From Clostridiaceae bacterium (lineage in GTDB: Bacteria; Bacillota; Clostridia; Saccharofermentanales; DTU023): DNA of 9,185 nucleotides. Positions 1 to 7,856 of this stretch are shown piece after piece; position 1 is the first letter of the stretch, and every line of letters begins with the position of its first letter. The translations under genes and the position numbers were made by a program. Where the stretch lies: positions 1-9,185 of the forward strand of contig JAAZJV010000114.1 of assembly GCA_012800135.1 (NCBI GenBank), written 5' to 3'. The notes under the pieces are model-generated. The model was given only the letters and a program-made list of their open reading frames with translations, did not search any database and was not told where the DNA came from.

Positions 1-162
1 GGCTTGGCAGTAGGTTTCTGGGAGAGCACCGAAGACGTCAAAAAGAACTGGGAAATCTCTCGTGTATTTGAACCGGAGATGGATGAGGCAGACCGCAACG
101 CGCGCCTCAAAGGCTGGAAGAAGGCCGTGAAGTGCTCGTTCGGCTGGGCGAAGGAAGATTAA
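1..162 (+). CDS. glpK: Glycerol kinase, C-terminal end (partial, 5' end outside window)
   Basis: This frame is open from the first base and gives 53 residues before TAA at 160-162. It begins GLAVGFWES and ends with a GWKKAV segment followed by a short hydrophilic tail, which matches the conserved end of glycerol kinase (FGGY family). The enzyme phosphorylates glycerol with ATP to sn-glycerol-3-phosphate in the cytoplasm, trapping glycerol that enters through the facilitator. The catalytic and ATP-binding parts lie upstream, so intactness cannot be judged. The neighbouring glycerol facilitator 104 bases downstream on the same strand supports the call, since glpK and glpF are commonly paired. 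Which regulator controls the unit is not visible. Confidence 0.93.
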   Translation, partial: GLAVGFWESTEDVKKNWEISRVFEPEMDEADRNARLKGWKKAVKCSFGWAKED

Positions 163-191
163 GCGCGAGCTTATCTTTCTAGAGAGTGAAG

Positions 192-239
192 AGGTCATGC
201 GAATGACCTGCGTAAAGATAGGATGCAGGTCATTGCATC
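192..239 (+). promoter_or_regulatory. Competing hairpins / three-half-site inverted repeat in the glpK-glpF gap
   Basis: AGGTCAT (192-198) and ATGACCT (203-209) form a 7-bp stem closed by a GCGA loop, a GNRA-type tetraloop. The same middle arm, extended to AATGACCTGC (202-211), is also perfectly complementary over 10 bases to GCAGGTCATT (225-234). A third stem, GATGCA (222-227) with TGCATC (234-239), would exclude the second. The folds therefore compete in RNA. Alternatively the three AGGTCAT-type half-sites, centred near 195, 206 and 230, may be a protein operator in DNA. No T-run follows, so this does not look like a terminator. It lies just before the glpF ribosome site (AGGAG at 254-258). 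The repeats are seen directly; any regulatory role is inference. Confidence 0.5.
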
Positions 240-266
240 AACCATGAATGAAGAGGAGAGTTTTAT

Positions 267-992
267 ATGTTAGACATTTTTGTAGCCGAACTGATCGGCA
301 CGTTTATGCTTATTCTGCTCGGCGACGGCGTATGCGCGAACGTATCGCTCAATAAGTCGGGCATGAAAGGCGCCGGCTCGATCCAGATCACCTTTGCATG
401 GGGTCTTGCCGTGTTGCTTCCTGCGTTTATTGTCGGAAAAGCTTCCGGTGCGCATCTCAACCCTGCGTTGTCGATCGCGCTCGCCGTCGATGGGAGTATA
501 ACATGGGAGCAGCTTCCTGCCTACATCGCAGGAGAATTCGCAGGAGCATTTCTAGGTGCCGTTTTGGTATATATGCTGTTTAAGAAGCACTTTGACGCCA
601 CAGATGACGTTGCCACACAAAGAGGTGTATTCTGCACCTCGCCTTCGATTCGTAGCACAGGGCACAACCTGTTAAGCGAAATTGTAGGCACATTTGTATT
701 GGTATTCAGCATCAAAGGACTCGGCCAAGTTGTCGGTTGTGCTGCGGGCGTTGACAAACTTCTGGTATTCGGTATCATCGTATCCATCGGTATGTCGCTG
801 GGCGGCCTGACAGGCTACGCCATCAACCCTGCACGTGACTTGGGCCCCAGAATTGCGTACGCAGTTCTTCCGTTCAAAAACAAGGATCCCGACTGGGGTT
901 ACAGCTGGGTTCCTGTTATAGGCCCGATCATCGGCGCGGTAATCGCGGTTCTGCTCTATCAGGCGCTGCTCGGACTGCCCGCGTTCGCCTAA
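267..992 (+). CDS. glpF: Glycerol uptake facilitator (MIP/aquaporin family)
   Basis: This 241-residue inner-membrane channel has the length of bacterial GlpF and lets glycerol and similar small solutes diffuse in. Six hydrophobic segments are visible (about 5-27, 39-60, 86-107, 135-153, 165-185 and 214-236). The two pore half-helices carry NPA motifs at N65-P66-A67 and N187-P188-A189. Asp191 straight after NPAR marks the glycerol-channel branch rather than water-only aquaporins. Counting from the NPA motifs, W45, G175 and R190 align with E. coli selectivity-filter residues W48, G191 and R206, while Y184 sits where E. coli has F200. The ATG follows AGGAG (254-258) at 8 bases. It lies behind glpK and before a terminator at 1088-1120, so glpK-glpF probably ends one transcript. 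The remaining doubt is exact solute range. Confidence 0.95.
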   Translation: MLDIFVAELIGTFMLILLGDGVCANVSLNKSGMKGAGSIQITFAWGLAVLLPAFIVGKASGAHLNPALSIALAVDGSITWEQLPAYIAGEFAGAFLGAVLVYMLFKKHFDATDDVATQRGVFCTSPSIRSTGHNLLSEIVGTFVLVFSIKGLGQVVGCAAGVDKLLVFGIIVSIGMSLGGLTGYAINPARDLGPRIAYAVLPFKNKDPDWGYSWVPVIGPIIGAVIAVLLYQALLGLPAFA

Positions 993-1024
993 AAGCCATC
1001 GGTTTTCCTTACGTGGCTTGAGGA

Positions 1025-1085
1025 AAGAAGTAACGGCGGCCGCCAAGGCATAGCGTCTTTGCGGTCGCTATAACGTCCACTTCTT
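1025..1085 (+). other. Structured 3' untranslated stretch after glpF
   Basis: No gene fits this stretch, but it is rich in inverted repeats. AAGAAGT (1025-1031) pairs perfectly with ACTTCTT (1079-1085). Inside it lie the 10-base palindrome GGCGGCCGCC (1035-1044) and a hairpin ATAGCG (1050-1055) with CGCTAT (1066-1071). Together these could fold into a closed multi-arm RNA directly before the terminator hairpin. It could be a 3' stabilising structure of the glpKF mRNA or a 3'-derived small RNA, or it may mean nothing. I do not recognise a known RNA family. Confidence 0.35.
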
Positions 1086-1087
1086 GA

Positions 1088-1120
1088 AAAGAGACTGTCT
1101 TCCAGCGAGGCAGTCTCTTT
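1088..1120 (+). terminator. Intrinsic terminator after glpF
   Basis: AAAGAGACTG (1088-1097) and CAGTCTCTTT (1111-1120) are perfectly complementary over 10 bp. The stem can be extended inward by up to four more pairs (1098-1101 with 1107-1110, two of them G-T), leaving a small loop. The final T's belong to the stem and are followed only by AAT, so the U-tract is short on the + strand. The A-run on the left could give a similar short tract on the other strand. The place is right for ending the glpK-glpF transcript before the uvrA promoter. Confidence 0.7.
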
Positions 1121-1127
1121 AATATGG

Positions 1128-1138
1128 GAACATACGTT
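1128..1138 (+). promoter_or_regulatory. LexA (SOS) box-like site upstream of uvrA
   Basis: GAACATACGTT fits the core of the Gram-positive LexA (DinR) consensus CGAACRNRYGTTYC at every core position. The outermost bases (G before it, AA after it) do not match, giving 11 of 14 positions. It ends 36 bases before the uvrA ATG and just upstream of the -35 area, where a bound repressor would hinder RNA polymerase. uvrA is a classical SOS gene in Bacillus and E. coli, which raises the prior. The match is seen; LexA control is inferred. Confidence 0.55.
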
Positions 1139-1159
1139 AACGTTCTGAGAGCGTGATTG

Positions 1160-1168
1160 TGATAAAAT
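1160..1168 (+). promoter_or_regulatory. Extended -10 promoter of uvrA, possibly leaderless
   Basis: TGATAAAAT reads as an extended -10 element (TG, one base, then TAAAAT at 1163-1168; 5 of 6 to TATAAT). A poor -35 candidate, ACGTTC, lies 17 bases upstream at 1140-1145. Transcription would normally start about seven bases after the -10, at or next to A1175, the first base of the uvrA start codon. No Shine-Dalgarno-like sequence lies before that ATG. This pairing of a -10 six bases from ATG with no ribosome site is the usual look of leaderless genes. Confidence 0.5.
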
Positions 1169-1174
1169 CATGCC

Positions 1175-4093
1175 ATGGTATCGGATATTGTCGTTCATGG
1201 AGCACGTGAACATAATCTTAAAAATGTTAATCTTCGAATTCCCCGCAACCAGTTGATTGTGTTGACCGGTATTTCCGGTTCAGGTAAATCATCGCTTGCC
1301 TTTGACACGATCTATGCGGAAGGTCAGCGCCGTTATGTCGAGTCGCTGTCTTCTTACGCGCGCCAATTTCTCGGACAAGTCAGAAAACCGGACGTAGATC
1401 GCATCGACGGTCTTTCGCCGGCGATCGCCATCGATCAGAAATCGACCAGCCAGAATCCGCGCTCAACGGTCGGAACGACGACTGAGATTTATGATTTTCT
1501 GCGATTGCTTTATGCGCGTGCAGGAACACCGCATTGCCCTTCGTGCGGACGTGTCATCGAGAAGCAGTCGGTTGACCAAATTGCCGACGCCGTCATGGCG
1601 TGGCCGGAAGGCACGAGGATCATCATTTATGCGCCGGTGGTTCGCGATCGAAAAGGCAGTTATGTGAAACTGCTGTCTCAGCTTCGACAACAGGGCTATG
1701 TCCGCGTTCGCATTGACGGCAAGACGTATATGTTGGGCGAAGAGCCGGAGCTTGAGTCAAAAAAACGTCATACGATAGAGGTCGTGGTCGATAGGTTAAT
1801 TCGGCGCGACGATATCAGAAATCGTCTTGTCGATTCTCTCGAAACGGCGCTAGCTCTCGGTTCCGACATCGTACTCTTGCGTTTCGAACCGCCTGCGCGT
1901 GAGAGCCAATCAGAATCAGATGTAACAGAGCAACTTTTCTCGCAAAAATTCGCCTGCCCGGACTGCGGTATCAGTATTGGTGAAATGTCTCCTCGACTTT
2001 TCAGTTTTAACAACCCTTACGGTGCCTGTCCCGAATGTACAGGGCTTGGTGTCTTTTCCCGTTTTTCTTCTGATTTGGTGGTGGAAGATCCTGATCTATC
2101 CCTCAGGAATGGCGCAATCACAATCATGGGCTTTAAACTCACCGACGAGACGAGCTGGATGCATTGTCACGTTCTCGCACTGGCTGAAAAATACGGATTT
2201 TCTATGGACACTCCGTGGTGCGAACTCCCCGAAAACATTCAAAAGCTATTGCTTTACGGGAACAACGGCGAGGAGATCATTGTAGATACGAGCAAGACGA
2301 GGTACAACAGAGGCAAACCTTACCACACGACGTGGGAAGGCATTATGAATACGCTTGATCGACGCTATCGTGAGACGACATCCCAAGAAGTTCGCGATTA
2401 CTATAACCGTTACATGGAAATTACTCCGTGTCCATCCTGTGGAGGCGCGCGGCTTCGGCCGGAGGCTTTGGCCGTTACGATTGGCGGACTCAATATAAAT
2501 GAATTGACCCATCGTTCTATCAAGGACATTCGAGCATTCTTTGACACATTACATCTGACGGGTGAAAAGAAAGAGATCGCGGCGCCCATATGCCGTGAGA
2601 TCAAGGCACGTCTGTCTTTCATGTTGAACGTCGGGCTGGATTATCTGACTCTTTCCCGCGCTTCGGCGACGCTTTCGGGAGGAGAATCGCAGCGCATCCG
2701 ACTAGCCACACAGATCGGTTCAGGTTTGACCGGTGTGCTTTATGTGCTCGATGAGCCCAGTATCGGCTTACATCAGCGGGACAATGTCCAGCTTTTGGCA
2801 ACGCTAAAGAATCTTCGAGATCTGGGAAATACCGTCATGGTCGTGGAGCATGACGAGGAGACGATCTGGGAAGCCGATCACGTCATTGATATCGGTCCGG
2901 GCGCTGGCATCCATGGCGGTACCATCGTCGCAGAAGGGCGACCTGATGACATTGCTGCATCGGATCAATCGATCACGGGAAGTTATCTTTCCGGGCGACG
3001 ATACATTCCTGTTCCCGAAACAAGGCGACCGGCCGATAAAGGCTTCTTAAAAGTCTACGGAGCACGGGAAAACAATCTCAAATCTATCGATGTTGCCATC
3101 CCGGTCGGCCTGATGACATGTGTTACCGGAGTATCCGGATCGGGCAAAAGCTCCCTTGTGAACAATATCATTCTAAAAAAACTGGAAGGCGATTTAAATC
3201 GAGCTCGGCGTGCCGTCGGATGCTTTGATCGCATCGAGGGCGTCGACCTCCTAGACAAAGTAATCGCGATTGATCAGACGCCGATTGGGCGAACGCCGCG
3301 ATCTAATCCGGCGACGTATACCGGAACGTTTGATCTCATTCGGAAATTATTTGCGAAAATGCCGGCGGCAAAAGCACGCGGATACAAGCCGGGACGATTC
3401 AGTTTCAATGTAAAAGGCGGTCGTTGTGAAGCATGTATGGGAAACGGTGTGAACAAGATCGAGATGCATTTCTTGCCGGATGTTTATGTCAAATGTGATG
3501 TCTGCCAAGGAAGCCGTTTCAATCGTGAGACGTTAGAAGTTCGCTACAAAGGAAAAAATATCGGCGACGTACTCGATATGACGGTAAGTCAAGCGCTACA
3601 CTTTTTCGAGAACATTCCTTCAATCGTCAACAAATTGCAAACGCTCGAAGATGTAGGTCTCGGATACATTAAGTTGGGGCAGCCGTCGACAGAACTTTCA
3701 GGCGGTGAGGCACAACGCGTTAAGTTGGCAACAGAATTATCACGACGGAGTACAGGGAAGACGTTACTCATTCTCGATGAGCCGACGACCGGCCTGCACA
3801 CAGCCGACATACATCGACTTGTCAACATTTTGCAACGGTTGGTGTCTTTAGGCAATACGGTTCTTGTCATCGAGCACAACCTCGATGTCATCAAGACAGC
3901 CGACTATATCATTGACCTCGGTCCCGAAGGCGGTGAGGGAGGTGGGCAAGTCGTCGCTTGCGGTACACCGGAGGAAGTAGCCGAAGTGCCGTCGTCGTAC
4001 ACCGGCCACTATCTCAAATCGATCTTGTACAGAGATAAACTACGAAGCGGCAGCAAAACACCTGCGCCGTTTTCTAGATCTTATGACACTTAG
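1175..4093 (+). CDS. uvrA: UvrABC excinuclease subunit A (damage-recognition ATPase)
   Basis: UvrA dimers scan DNA for bulky lesions, load UvrB and leave; they act in the cytoplasm on the nucleoid. The 972 residues are slightly longer than the usual 940-957, with a basic, Ser-rich tail after the last conserved block. Both ABC ATPase halves look intact: Walker [10 protein letters not shown] at 32-40 and GVSGSGKSS at 652-660, signatures LSGGESQR at 500-507 and LSGGEAQR at 841-848, each followed by LDEP. Zinc-site cysteines are C261/C264 with C285/C288 and C751/C754 with C774/C777; further CxxC pairs lie at 121/124 and 419/422. The start is firm: an in-frame TAA lies at 1163-1165 and the conserved [10 protein letters not shown] block begins at residue 8. 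It has no ribosome site and probably its own LexA-influenced promoter. No uvrB is present in the window. Confidence 0.98.
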   Translation: MVSDIVVHGAREHNLKNVNLRIPRNQLIVLTGISGSGKSSLAFDTIYAEGQRRYVESLSSYARQFLGQVRKPDVDRIDGLSPAIAIDQKSTSQNPRSTVGTTTEIYDFLRLLYARAGTPHCPSCGRVIEKQSVDQIADAVMAWPEGTRIIIYAPVVRDRKGSYVKLLSQLRQQGYVRVRIDGKTYMLGEEPELESKKRHTIEVVVDRLIRRDDIRNRLVDSLETALALGSDIVLLRFEPPARESQSESDVTEQLFSQKFACPDCGISIGEMSPRLFSFNNPYGACPECTGLGVFSRFSSDLVVEDPDLSLRNGAITIMGFKLTDETSWMHCHVLALAEKYGFSMDTPWCELPENIQKLLLYGNNGEEIIVDTSKTRYNRGKPYHTTWEGIMNTLDRRYRETTSQEVRDYYNRYMEITPCPSCGGARLRPEALAVTIGGLNINELTHRSIKDIRAFFDTLHLTGEKKEIAAPICREIKARLSFMLNVGLDYLTLSRASATLSGGESQRIRLATQIGSGLTGVLYVLDEPSIGLHQRDNVQLLATLKNLRDLGNTVMVVEHDEETIWEADHVIDIGPGAGIHGGTIVAEGRPDDIAASDQSITGSYLSGRRYIPVPETRRPADKGFLKVYGARENNLKSIDVAIPVGLMTCVTGVSGSGKSSLVNNIILKKLEGDLNRARRAVGCFDRIEGVDLLDKVIAIDQTPIGRTPRSNPATYTGTFDLIRKLFAKMPAAKARGYKPGRFSFNVKGGRCEACMGNGVNKIEMHFLPDVYVKCDVCQGSRFNRETLEVRYKGKNIGDVLDMTVSQALHFFENIPSIVNKLQTLEDVGLGYIKLGQPSTELSGGEAQRVKLATELSRRSTGKTLLILDEPTTGLHTADIHRLVNILQRLVSLGNTVLVIEHNLDVIKTADYIIDLGPEGGEGGGQVVACGTPEEVAEVPSSYTGHYLKSILYRDKLRSGSKTPAPFSRSYDT

Positions 4094-4165
4094 GATAAGC
4101 CCTGTGGTAATGATACGATTTTGAGAGAATAAAGAGCACAAAAGACAAGAAATACCCTCTATTTT

Positions 4166-4214
4166 ACTCTTTTCACTCTTTTGAAGCCTTTTTATGTTTA
4201 TTTTTGGAAAAGGC
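4166..4214 (+). other. Pyrimidine direct repeat and weak inverted repeat after uvrA
   Basis: The 194-base gap between uvrA and clp is clearly more AT-rich than its flanks. It contains ACTCTTTT twice in tandem (4166-4173 and 4175-4182, one base apart). A 7-bp inverted repeat, GCCTTTT (4186-4192) with AAAAGGC (4208-4214), encloses a 15-base AT-rich loop. This could act as a weak terminator for uvrA or be simple AT-rich spacer. No good stem plus U-tract terminator is visible in the gap. Confidence 0.3.
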
Positions 4215-4219
4215 GGTTC

Positions 4220-4248
4220 TTGTGTATTTGAAATGATTTGCCTATTAT
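4220..4248 (+). promoter_or_regulatory. Likely sigma-A type promoter of the clp cluster
   Basis: TTGTGT (4220-4225) and TATTAT (4243-4248) are separated by the ideal 17 bases; the -10 matches 5 of 6 and the -35 keeps TTG. The expected start is near 4255, giving a leader of about 33 bases. I found neither a CIRCE element (TTAGCACTC/GAGTGCTAA) nor a CtsR-type heptad repeat here, so heat-shock control of this Clp gene is not supported by the sequence. Confidence 0.55.
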
Positions 4249-4287
4249 TTACACAGGAGACACAATTGGGAATAGGATGGATCAAGC

Positions 4288-6789
4288 ATGAGTAAATGTT
4301 CAATCTGCCATAAAAACGAGGCGGTCGTGTTTACGACACGCTATGTTGACGGAGAGCCTCGGATGGAGGGCATGTGTCTCCGTTGCGCTTACGATTCTGA
4401 ACTTCCGGGTATTGAACAAATCTTGGAGCAATCCGGCATAACAGAAGAAAATATAGATGACGTGACAGCACGTATGAATGACGTGCTGGCAGGGATGTCA
4501 CATCACAGTCCGCAGGAACTATTAAAGACGCTCTTATCCGGCAAATTTCCCGGGATAGAAGACCAAAGTGATGATGGTGACACGGATGATGAAGATTTCG
4601 AGGACGAGGCGGCACAAGACGACGATGGGGAAGGCAGCAAAACAAAAAGTCCCATCAAGCGCAATGACCGACCGACAATTCGCCCTCATGCATCTATTGG
4701 AGAATTGCTTCCTGCCAATATCGGCGGTCAGTCTGAAAAAATAGCCAGATCGGGCGACAATGATCGCGCGACATCGAAGGGCAGACGGAAAAAACGTCGA
4801 CTTAAATTTCTGGAGCAATATGCGATTAACCTGACGCAAGAAGCTCGCGAAGGTCGAATTGACCGGATCATTGGGCGCGAAGAGGAACTGGCACGCACGA
4901 TTCAGATCCTGAATCGCCGAACAAAAAATAATCCGGCGCTTGTGGGTGAAGCCGGCGTTGGCAAAACGGCGATCGCGGAAGGTCTCGCTGTCAAGCTGGT
5001 TAATGGGGAAGTTCCCGTTAAGCTGATGGACCAGGAGCTTTATTTGCTTGACATGACAGCGATGGTTGCCGGCACGCAATTTCGAGGTCAGTTTGAGGCG
5101 CGGATGAAAGGCGTCGTAGAAGATGTTAAGCGCGCGGGCAACGTAATCCTTGTTATCGACGAGCTCCACAATATTATGGGCGCCGGAGACGCCGAGGGTG
5201 CGATGAATGCTGCCAATATTCTGAAGCCTGCGCTTGCGCGAGGCGAACTCCGCGTAATCGGATCGACCACACTGGATGAGTATCGCCGTTTTATAGAGAA
5301 GGATTCTGCACTGGAGCGCCGCTTCCAGAAAGTGTTGATCGAAGAGCCGGATGATGAACTCACACTGAGAATCCTCATAGGAATTAAAGATTACTATGAG
5401 CAACACCATCACGTCGTTTATTCAAATTCAGTTTTGGAGACGGCAGTGCGCCTGTCAAGTCGATACATTACGGATCATTACCAGCCCGACAAAGCGATCG
5501 ACCTGATCGATGAGGCAGGATCGCAGCAGAATTTGGATTCGCCGTGTCTCGTGCTGTTGAGAGAATTAGAGCTGAGGCGTGAAGAACTCGAAAATGAGCG
5601 AGAAGATAACGAAAAAGCGATTGCAGAATGCAAATCTAACGAGGATTCTCTGAAACTTTATGAAACGCAGGCACAGGTGCGCTCTGAACTAATGCGCTTG
5701 GAAGACAGGATTGAAGAAGTGCGCGCGGAGTGTCAGCCTGTCGAGATAACCGATCAAGATATTGCTTCTGTAGTTGAGATGTGGACGGGCATTCCGGTGC
5801 GCCAAATTACGGCATCGGAGACAGATCGTCTGATCAATCTTGAGGAACGGCTCCATCAGCGCGTCATTGGCCAAGAAGAAGCAGTTGGTGCTCTTGCGCG
5901 AGCGGTGCGCCGTTCACGAGCAGGTTTTGCGAAGAAAGACAAACCGCCGTCATTCTTATTCGTCGGACCGACAGGTGTCGGTAAGACGGAACTGGTTAAA
6001 GCGCTGGCTGAAGTTTTGTTTGACTCGGATGAGAATCTCATCCGCCTTGACATGTCAGAATATATGGAAGCGCATACTGTAAGCAAGCTGATCGGAGCTC
6101 CTCCGGGCTATGTCGGCTACCATGAGGGCGGTCAACTGACGGAAAAAATTAGGCGTCGCCCGTATAGCGTTGTTCTTTTCGACGAAATTGAGAAAGCGCA
6201 TGCCGACGTATACAATATGTTACTTCAGATTCTTGATGACGGTCGCTTGACGGACGGTCACGGCCGAGTCGTAAGTTTCAAACACTCGATCATCGTCATG
6301 ACGAGCAACGCCGGTACGACGTTGAAAGCCGGAACCATAGGGTTTGGCGCACATAAGCGTGAGGCGATGGAAGAACGTGTAGATACGGTTCTTAGGGATC
6401 TTTTCCGTCCTGAGTTTTTGAACCGCATTGACGAAATCGTTATCTTCCATGAACTTACGCACGACGAAATTCGCGATATCGTGGATCTTATGTTGAAGGA
6501 GCCGGCGGCCGATCTTGAGCGGCGCGGCATACGTCTTGAGGTCACAAATGCTGCCCGTGAGCGTCTTGCCGAGTTAGGCTTTGATCCGAAATTCGGGGCG
6601 CGGCCGCTTAGACGCACGATTCAACGCCGGATTGAGGATACATTGGCCGATCTCTGGCTGGGCGATCATCTTAAATCAGCTGTTGAAGTTAAGGTTGATG
6701 TCGCACAACAAGGAAGCAGTTCTCGTGAGATAACCGATCATAGCATGACCGATGACAGCGGAGAATTTTGTTTCTCGTGGACGCCATAA
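4288..6789 (+). CDS. ClpC-like AAA+ unfoldase with N-terminal Cys4 zinc finger
   Basis: This 833-residue two-ring AAA+ protein should unfold substrates and feed them to ClpP. The N-terminus has C4/C7 and C30/C33 (CxxC pairs, McsA-like), then a helical part to about 90, an acidic low-complexity linker (about 93-118) and a basic RRKKRR stretch. The usual repeated Clp N-domain is absent. D1 has Walker A GEAGVGKT 220-227, pore loop AGTQFRG 261-267 with F265 where ClpC usually has Tyr, Walker B D291-E292 and the ERRF arginine region 343-346. A charged coiled-coil M-domain (about 422-485) follows. D2 has GPTGVGKT 560-567, pore GYVGY 607-611, D632-E633 and FRPEFLNR 706-713. IGF at 684-686 sits where the ClpP-docking loop lies, arguing against ClpB. 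AGGATGG (4274-4280) is 7 bases before ATG. It is probably first in an operon with the next three genes. Confidence 0.92.
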   Translation: MSKCSICHKNEAVVFTTRYVDGEPRMEGMCLRCAYDSELPGIEQILEQSGITEENIDDVTARMNDVLAGMSHHSPQELLKTLLSGKFPGIEDQSDDGDTDDEDFEDEAAQDDDGEGSKTKSPIKRNDRPTIRPHASIGELLPANIGGQSEKIARSGDNDRATSKGRRKKRRLKFLEQYAINLTQEAREGRIDRIIGREEELARTIQILNRRTKNNPALVGEAGVGKTAIAEGLAVKLVNGEVPVKLMDQELYLLDMTAMVAGTQFRGQFEARMKGVVEDVKRAGNVILVIDELHNIMGAGDAEGAMNAANILKPALARGELRVIGSTTLDEYRRFIEKDSALERRFQKVLIEEPDDELTLRILIGIKDYYEQHHHVVYSNSVLETAVRLSSRYITDHYQPDKAIDLIDEAGSQQNLDSPCLVLLRELELRREELENEREDNEKAIAECKSNEDSLKLYETQAQVRSELMRLEDRIEEVRAECQPVEITDQDIASVVEMWTGIPVRQITASETDRLINLEERLHQRVIGQEEAVGALARAVRRSRAGFAKKDKPPSFLFVGPTGVGKTELVKALAEVLFDSDENLIRLDMSEYMEAHTVSKLIGAPPGYVGYHEGGQLTEKIRRRPYSVVLFDEIEKAHADVYNMLLQILDDGRLTDGHGRVVSFKHSIIVMTSNAGTTLKAGTIGFGAHKREAMEERVDTVLRDLFRPEFLNRIDEIVIFHELTHDEIRDIVDLMLKEPAADLERRGIRLEVTNAARERLAELGFDPKFGARPLRRTIQRRIEDTLADLWLGDHLKSAVEVKVDVAQQGSSSREITDHSMTDDSGEFCFSWTP

Positions 6790-6815
6790 GACCATAAGAG
6801 GAGTATATAGTTTAT

Positions 6816-7856
6816 ATGCCTAAGAAAAGAAGCGAACTCAAACGCAGCGCACGGATGCACCTGACAGGTAAATACGGCACCGCGCTTCTTGTTGTGGTGA
6901 TTGCGTCGCTGATCCGGAATGCGCTCTCGGTTACGCGCTCGGCGGTAATGAACTGGATACCGGCGTTCAAAATATTTTCAGCGTTATCTGACTTCTTTAC
7001 AGCGGATGCTTTAACAAATTTGAATGTAAACACATGGCTTGCCGCGATCCGCGAACTGATCGATAAAATAGGTGCTAACGCGCGGTTTTATATACTCTTT
7101 TTCGCAATCAGTTTACTTGTTGAATGGCTTTTCTCACTTTTGATTTCTAACGTCGTCGTCTGCGGCATGCAGCGTTGGTTTCTTCGCGCCGATTATCCTC
7201 AGTGGACGCCGACTGTCGGCATGATGTTCACGCCGTTTTCGTCCGGTCAATATAGGCTTGTAGTTACAGGAATGTTCTGGAAAAATCTGTGGCTTTTCAT
7301 CTGGTCGCTTCCGCAACTGGTGTTTTCTTTTTTAGTCTCGGCGCCGTCATTACTTTTGATGTACCACGTGTTGCTTTCAGGCAGTCCTGTTACTCCGGGG
7401 TTCATCCGGCGCATAGCCTCACTCTATGGTCTGCCCGAATTTATCTTTCAATGGCCTTGGCTTACCGCGATGTCGGTGTTGCTTCTTGTATCGGCCATTG
7501 TATTGATCAATAGGTCATATCGTTACCGGATGACGGAGATGATTCTTGCGGACAATCCTATGATCGGTGCGCGTCGGGTGCTCGATTTGTCGAAGAAAAT
7601 GACACAGCGTTCTGTTTGGCGTATGATCTTTCTCGATCTATCATTTATCGGATGGGCTTTGTTGTGTATTGTTTTCTATTTTGTCTCATGGTTGGGATTT
7701 CTTTTACTTACGCCATACTATACGGCGACATGGATCGAAGCGTATCGAGATCTTCGTGATGAGGCGGTGCGCCGCGGCGATGTGACGATGGAAGAGCTCG
7801 GCTACCGTCGCATTGAAATCCCGCACACAGATGCGGCGCCATTTTTTACATCATGA
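6816..7856 (+). CDS. DUF975 family integral membrane protein
   Basis: This 346-residue protein begins with a basic stretch (MPKKRSELKRSAR) and has hydrophobic segments at about 21-38, 91-113, 150-185, 214-232 and 269-300, the longer ones probably hairpins. The start RSELKRSARMHLTGKYGTA and the C-terminal SFIGWALL (277-284 region) followed by LTPYYTATWIEAYRDLR match what I know of DUF975, a Bacillota membrane family of unknown function. No catalytic motif is visible. The C-terminal 30 residues are polar and presumably cytoplasmic. The ATG follows AAGAGGAG (6796-6803) with a rather long 12-base spacing and lies 26 bases after clp. Its stop overlaps the next start as ATGA, so it is probably translationally coupled to the NfeD-like gene. 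Function cannot be assigned. Confidence 0.8.
   Translation: MPKKRSELKRSARMHLTGKYGTALLVVVIASLIRNALSVTRSAVMNWIPAFKIFSALSDFFTADALTNLNVNTWLAAIRELIDKIGANARFYILFFAISLLVEWLFSLLISNVVVCGMQRWFLRADYPQWTPTVGMMFTPFSSGQYRLVVTGMFWKNLWLFIWSLPQLVFSFLVSAPSLLLMYHVLLSGSPVTPGFIRRIASLYGLPEFIFQWPWLTAMSVLLLVSAIVLINRSYRYRMTEMILADNPMIGARRVLDLSKKMTQRSVWRMIFLDLSFIGWALLCIVFYFVSWLGFLLLTPYYTATWIEAYRDLRDEAVRRGDVTMEELGYRRIEIPHTDAAPFFTS

Noticed and set aside
244..273. Nine-codon frame (MNEEESFIC) overlapping the glpF start
   Set aside because: It has no ribosome site of its own and its codons simply contain the glpF Shine-Dalgarno; there is no run of a single amino acid to suggest attenuation.
1035..1044. Palindrome GGCGGCCGCC (contains a NotI site) as a cloning scar or protein site
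   Set aside because: It sits inside a larger native-looking folded region with no vector sequence around it; a 10-base GC palindrome alone is weak evidence.
672..1046. Minus-strand open frame (124 codons) opposite the glpF 3' half
   Set aside because: Composition is Arg/Asn-rich without any recognisable domain, and most of it mirrors the certain glpF coding region.
4228..4248. TTGAAA as a -35 element for the clp promoter
   Set aside because: It is only 9 bases from TATTAT; TTGTGT at 4220 with a 17-base spacer is much better.
4094..4287. CIRCE or CtsR operator for heat-shock control of clp
   Set aside because: Neither the TTAGCACTC/GAGTGCTAA repeat nor the GGTCAAA-type heptad repeat is present.
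4277..4291. Four-codon ATG...TGA overlapping the clp start
   Set aside because: The only upstream purine-rich site (AGGAGA, 4255-4260) is 16 bases away, too far, and the ATG itself lies in the clp ribosome site.
4534..5412. Long minus-strand open frame (292 codons) opposite clp
   Set aside because: It lies wholly against the conserved zinc-finger Clp coding frame, shows no family features, and is the kind of long shadow frame expected opposite biased codon use.
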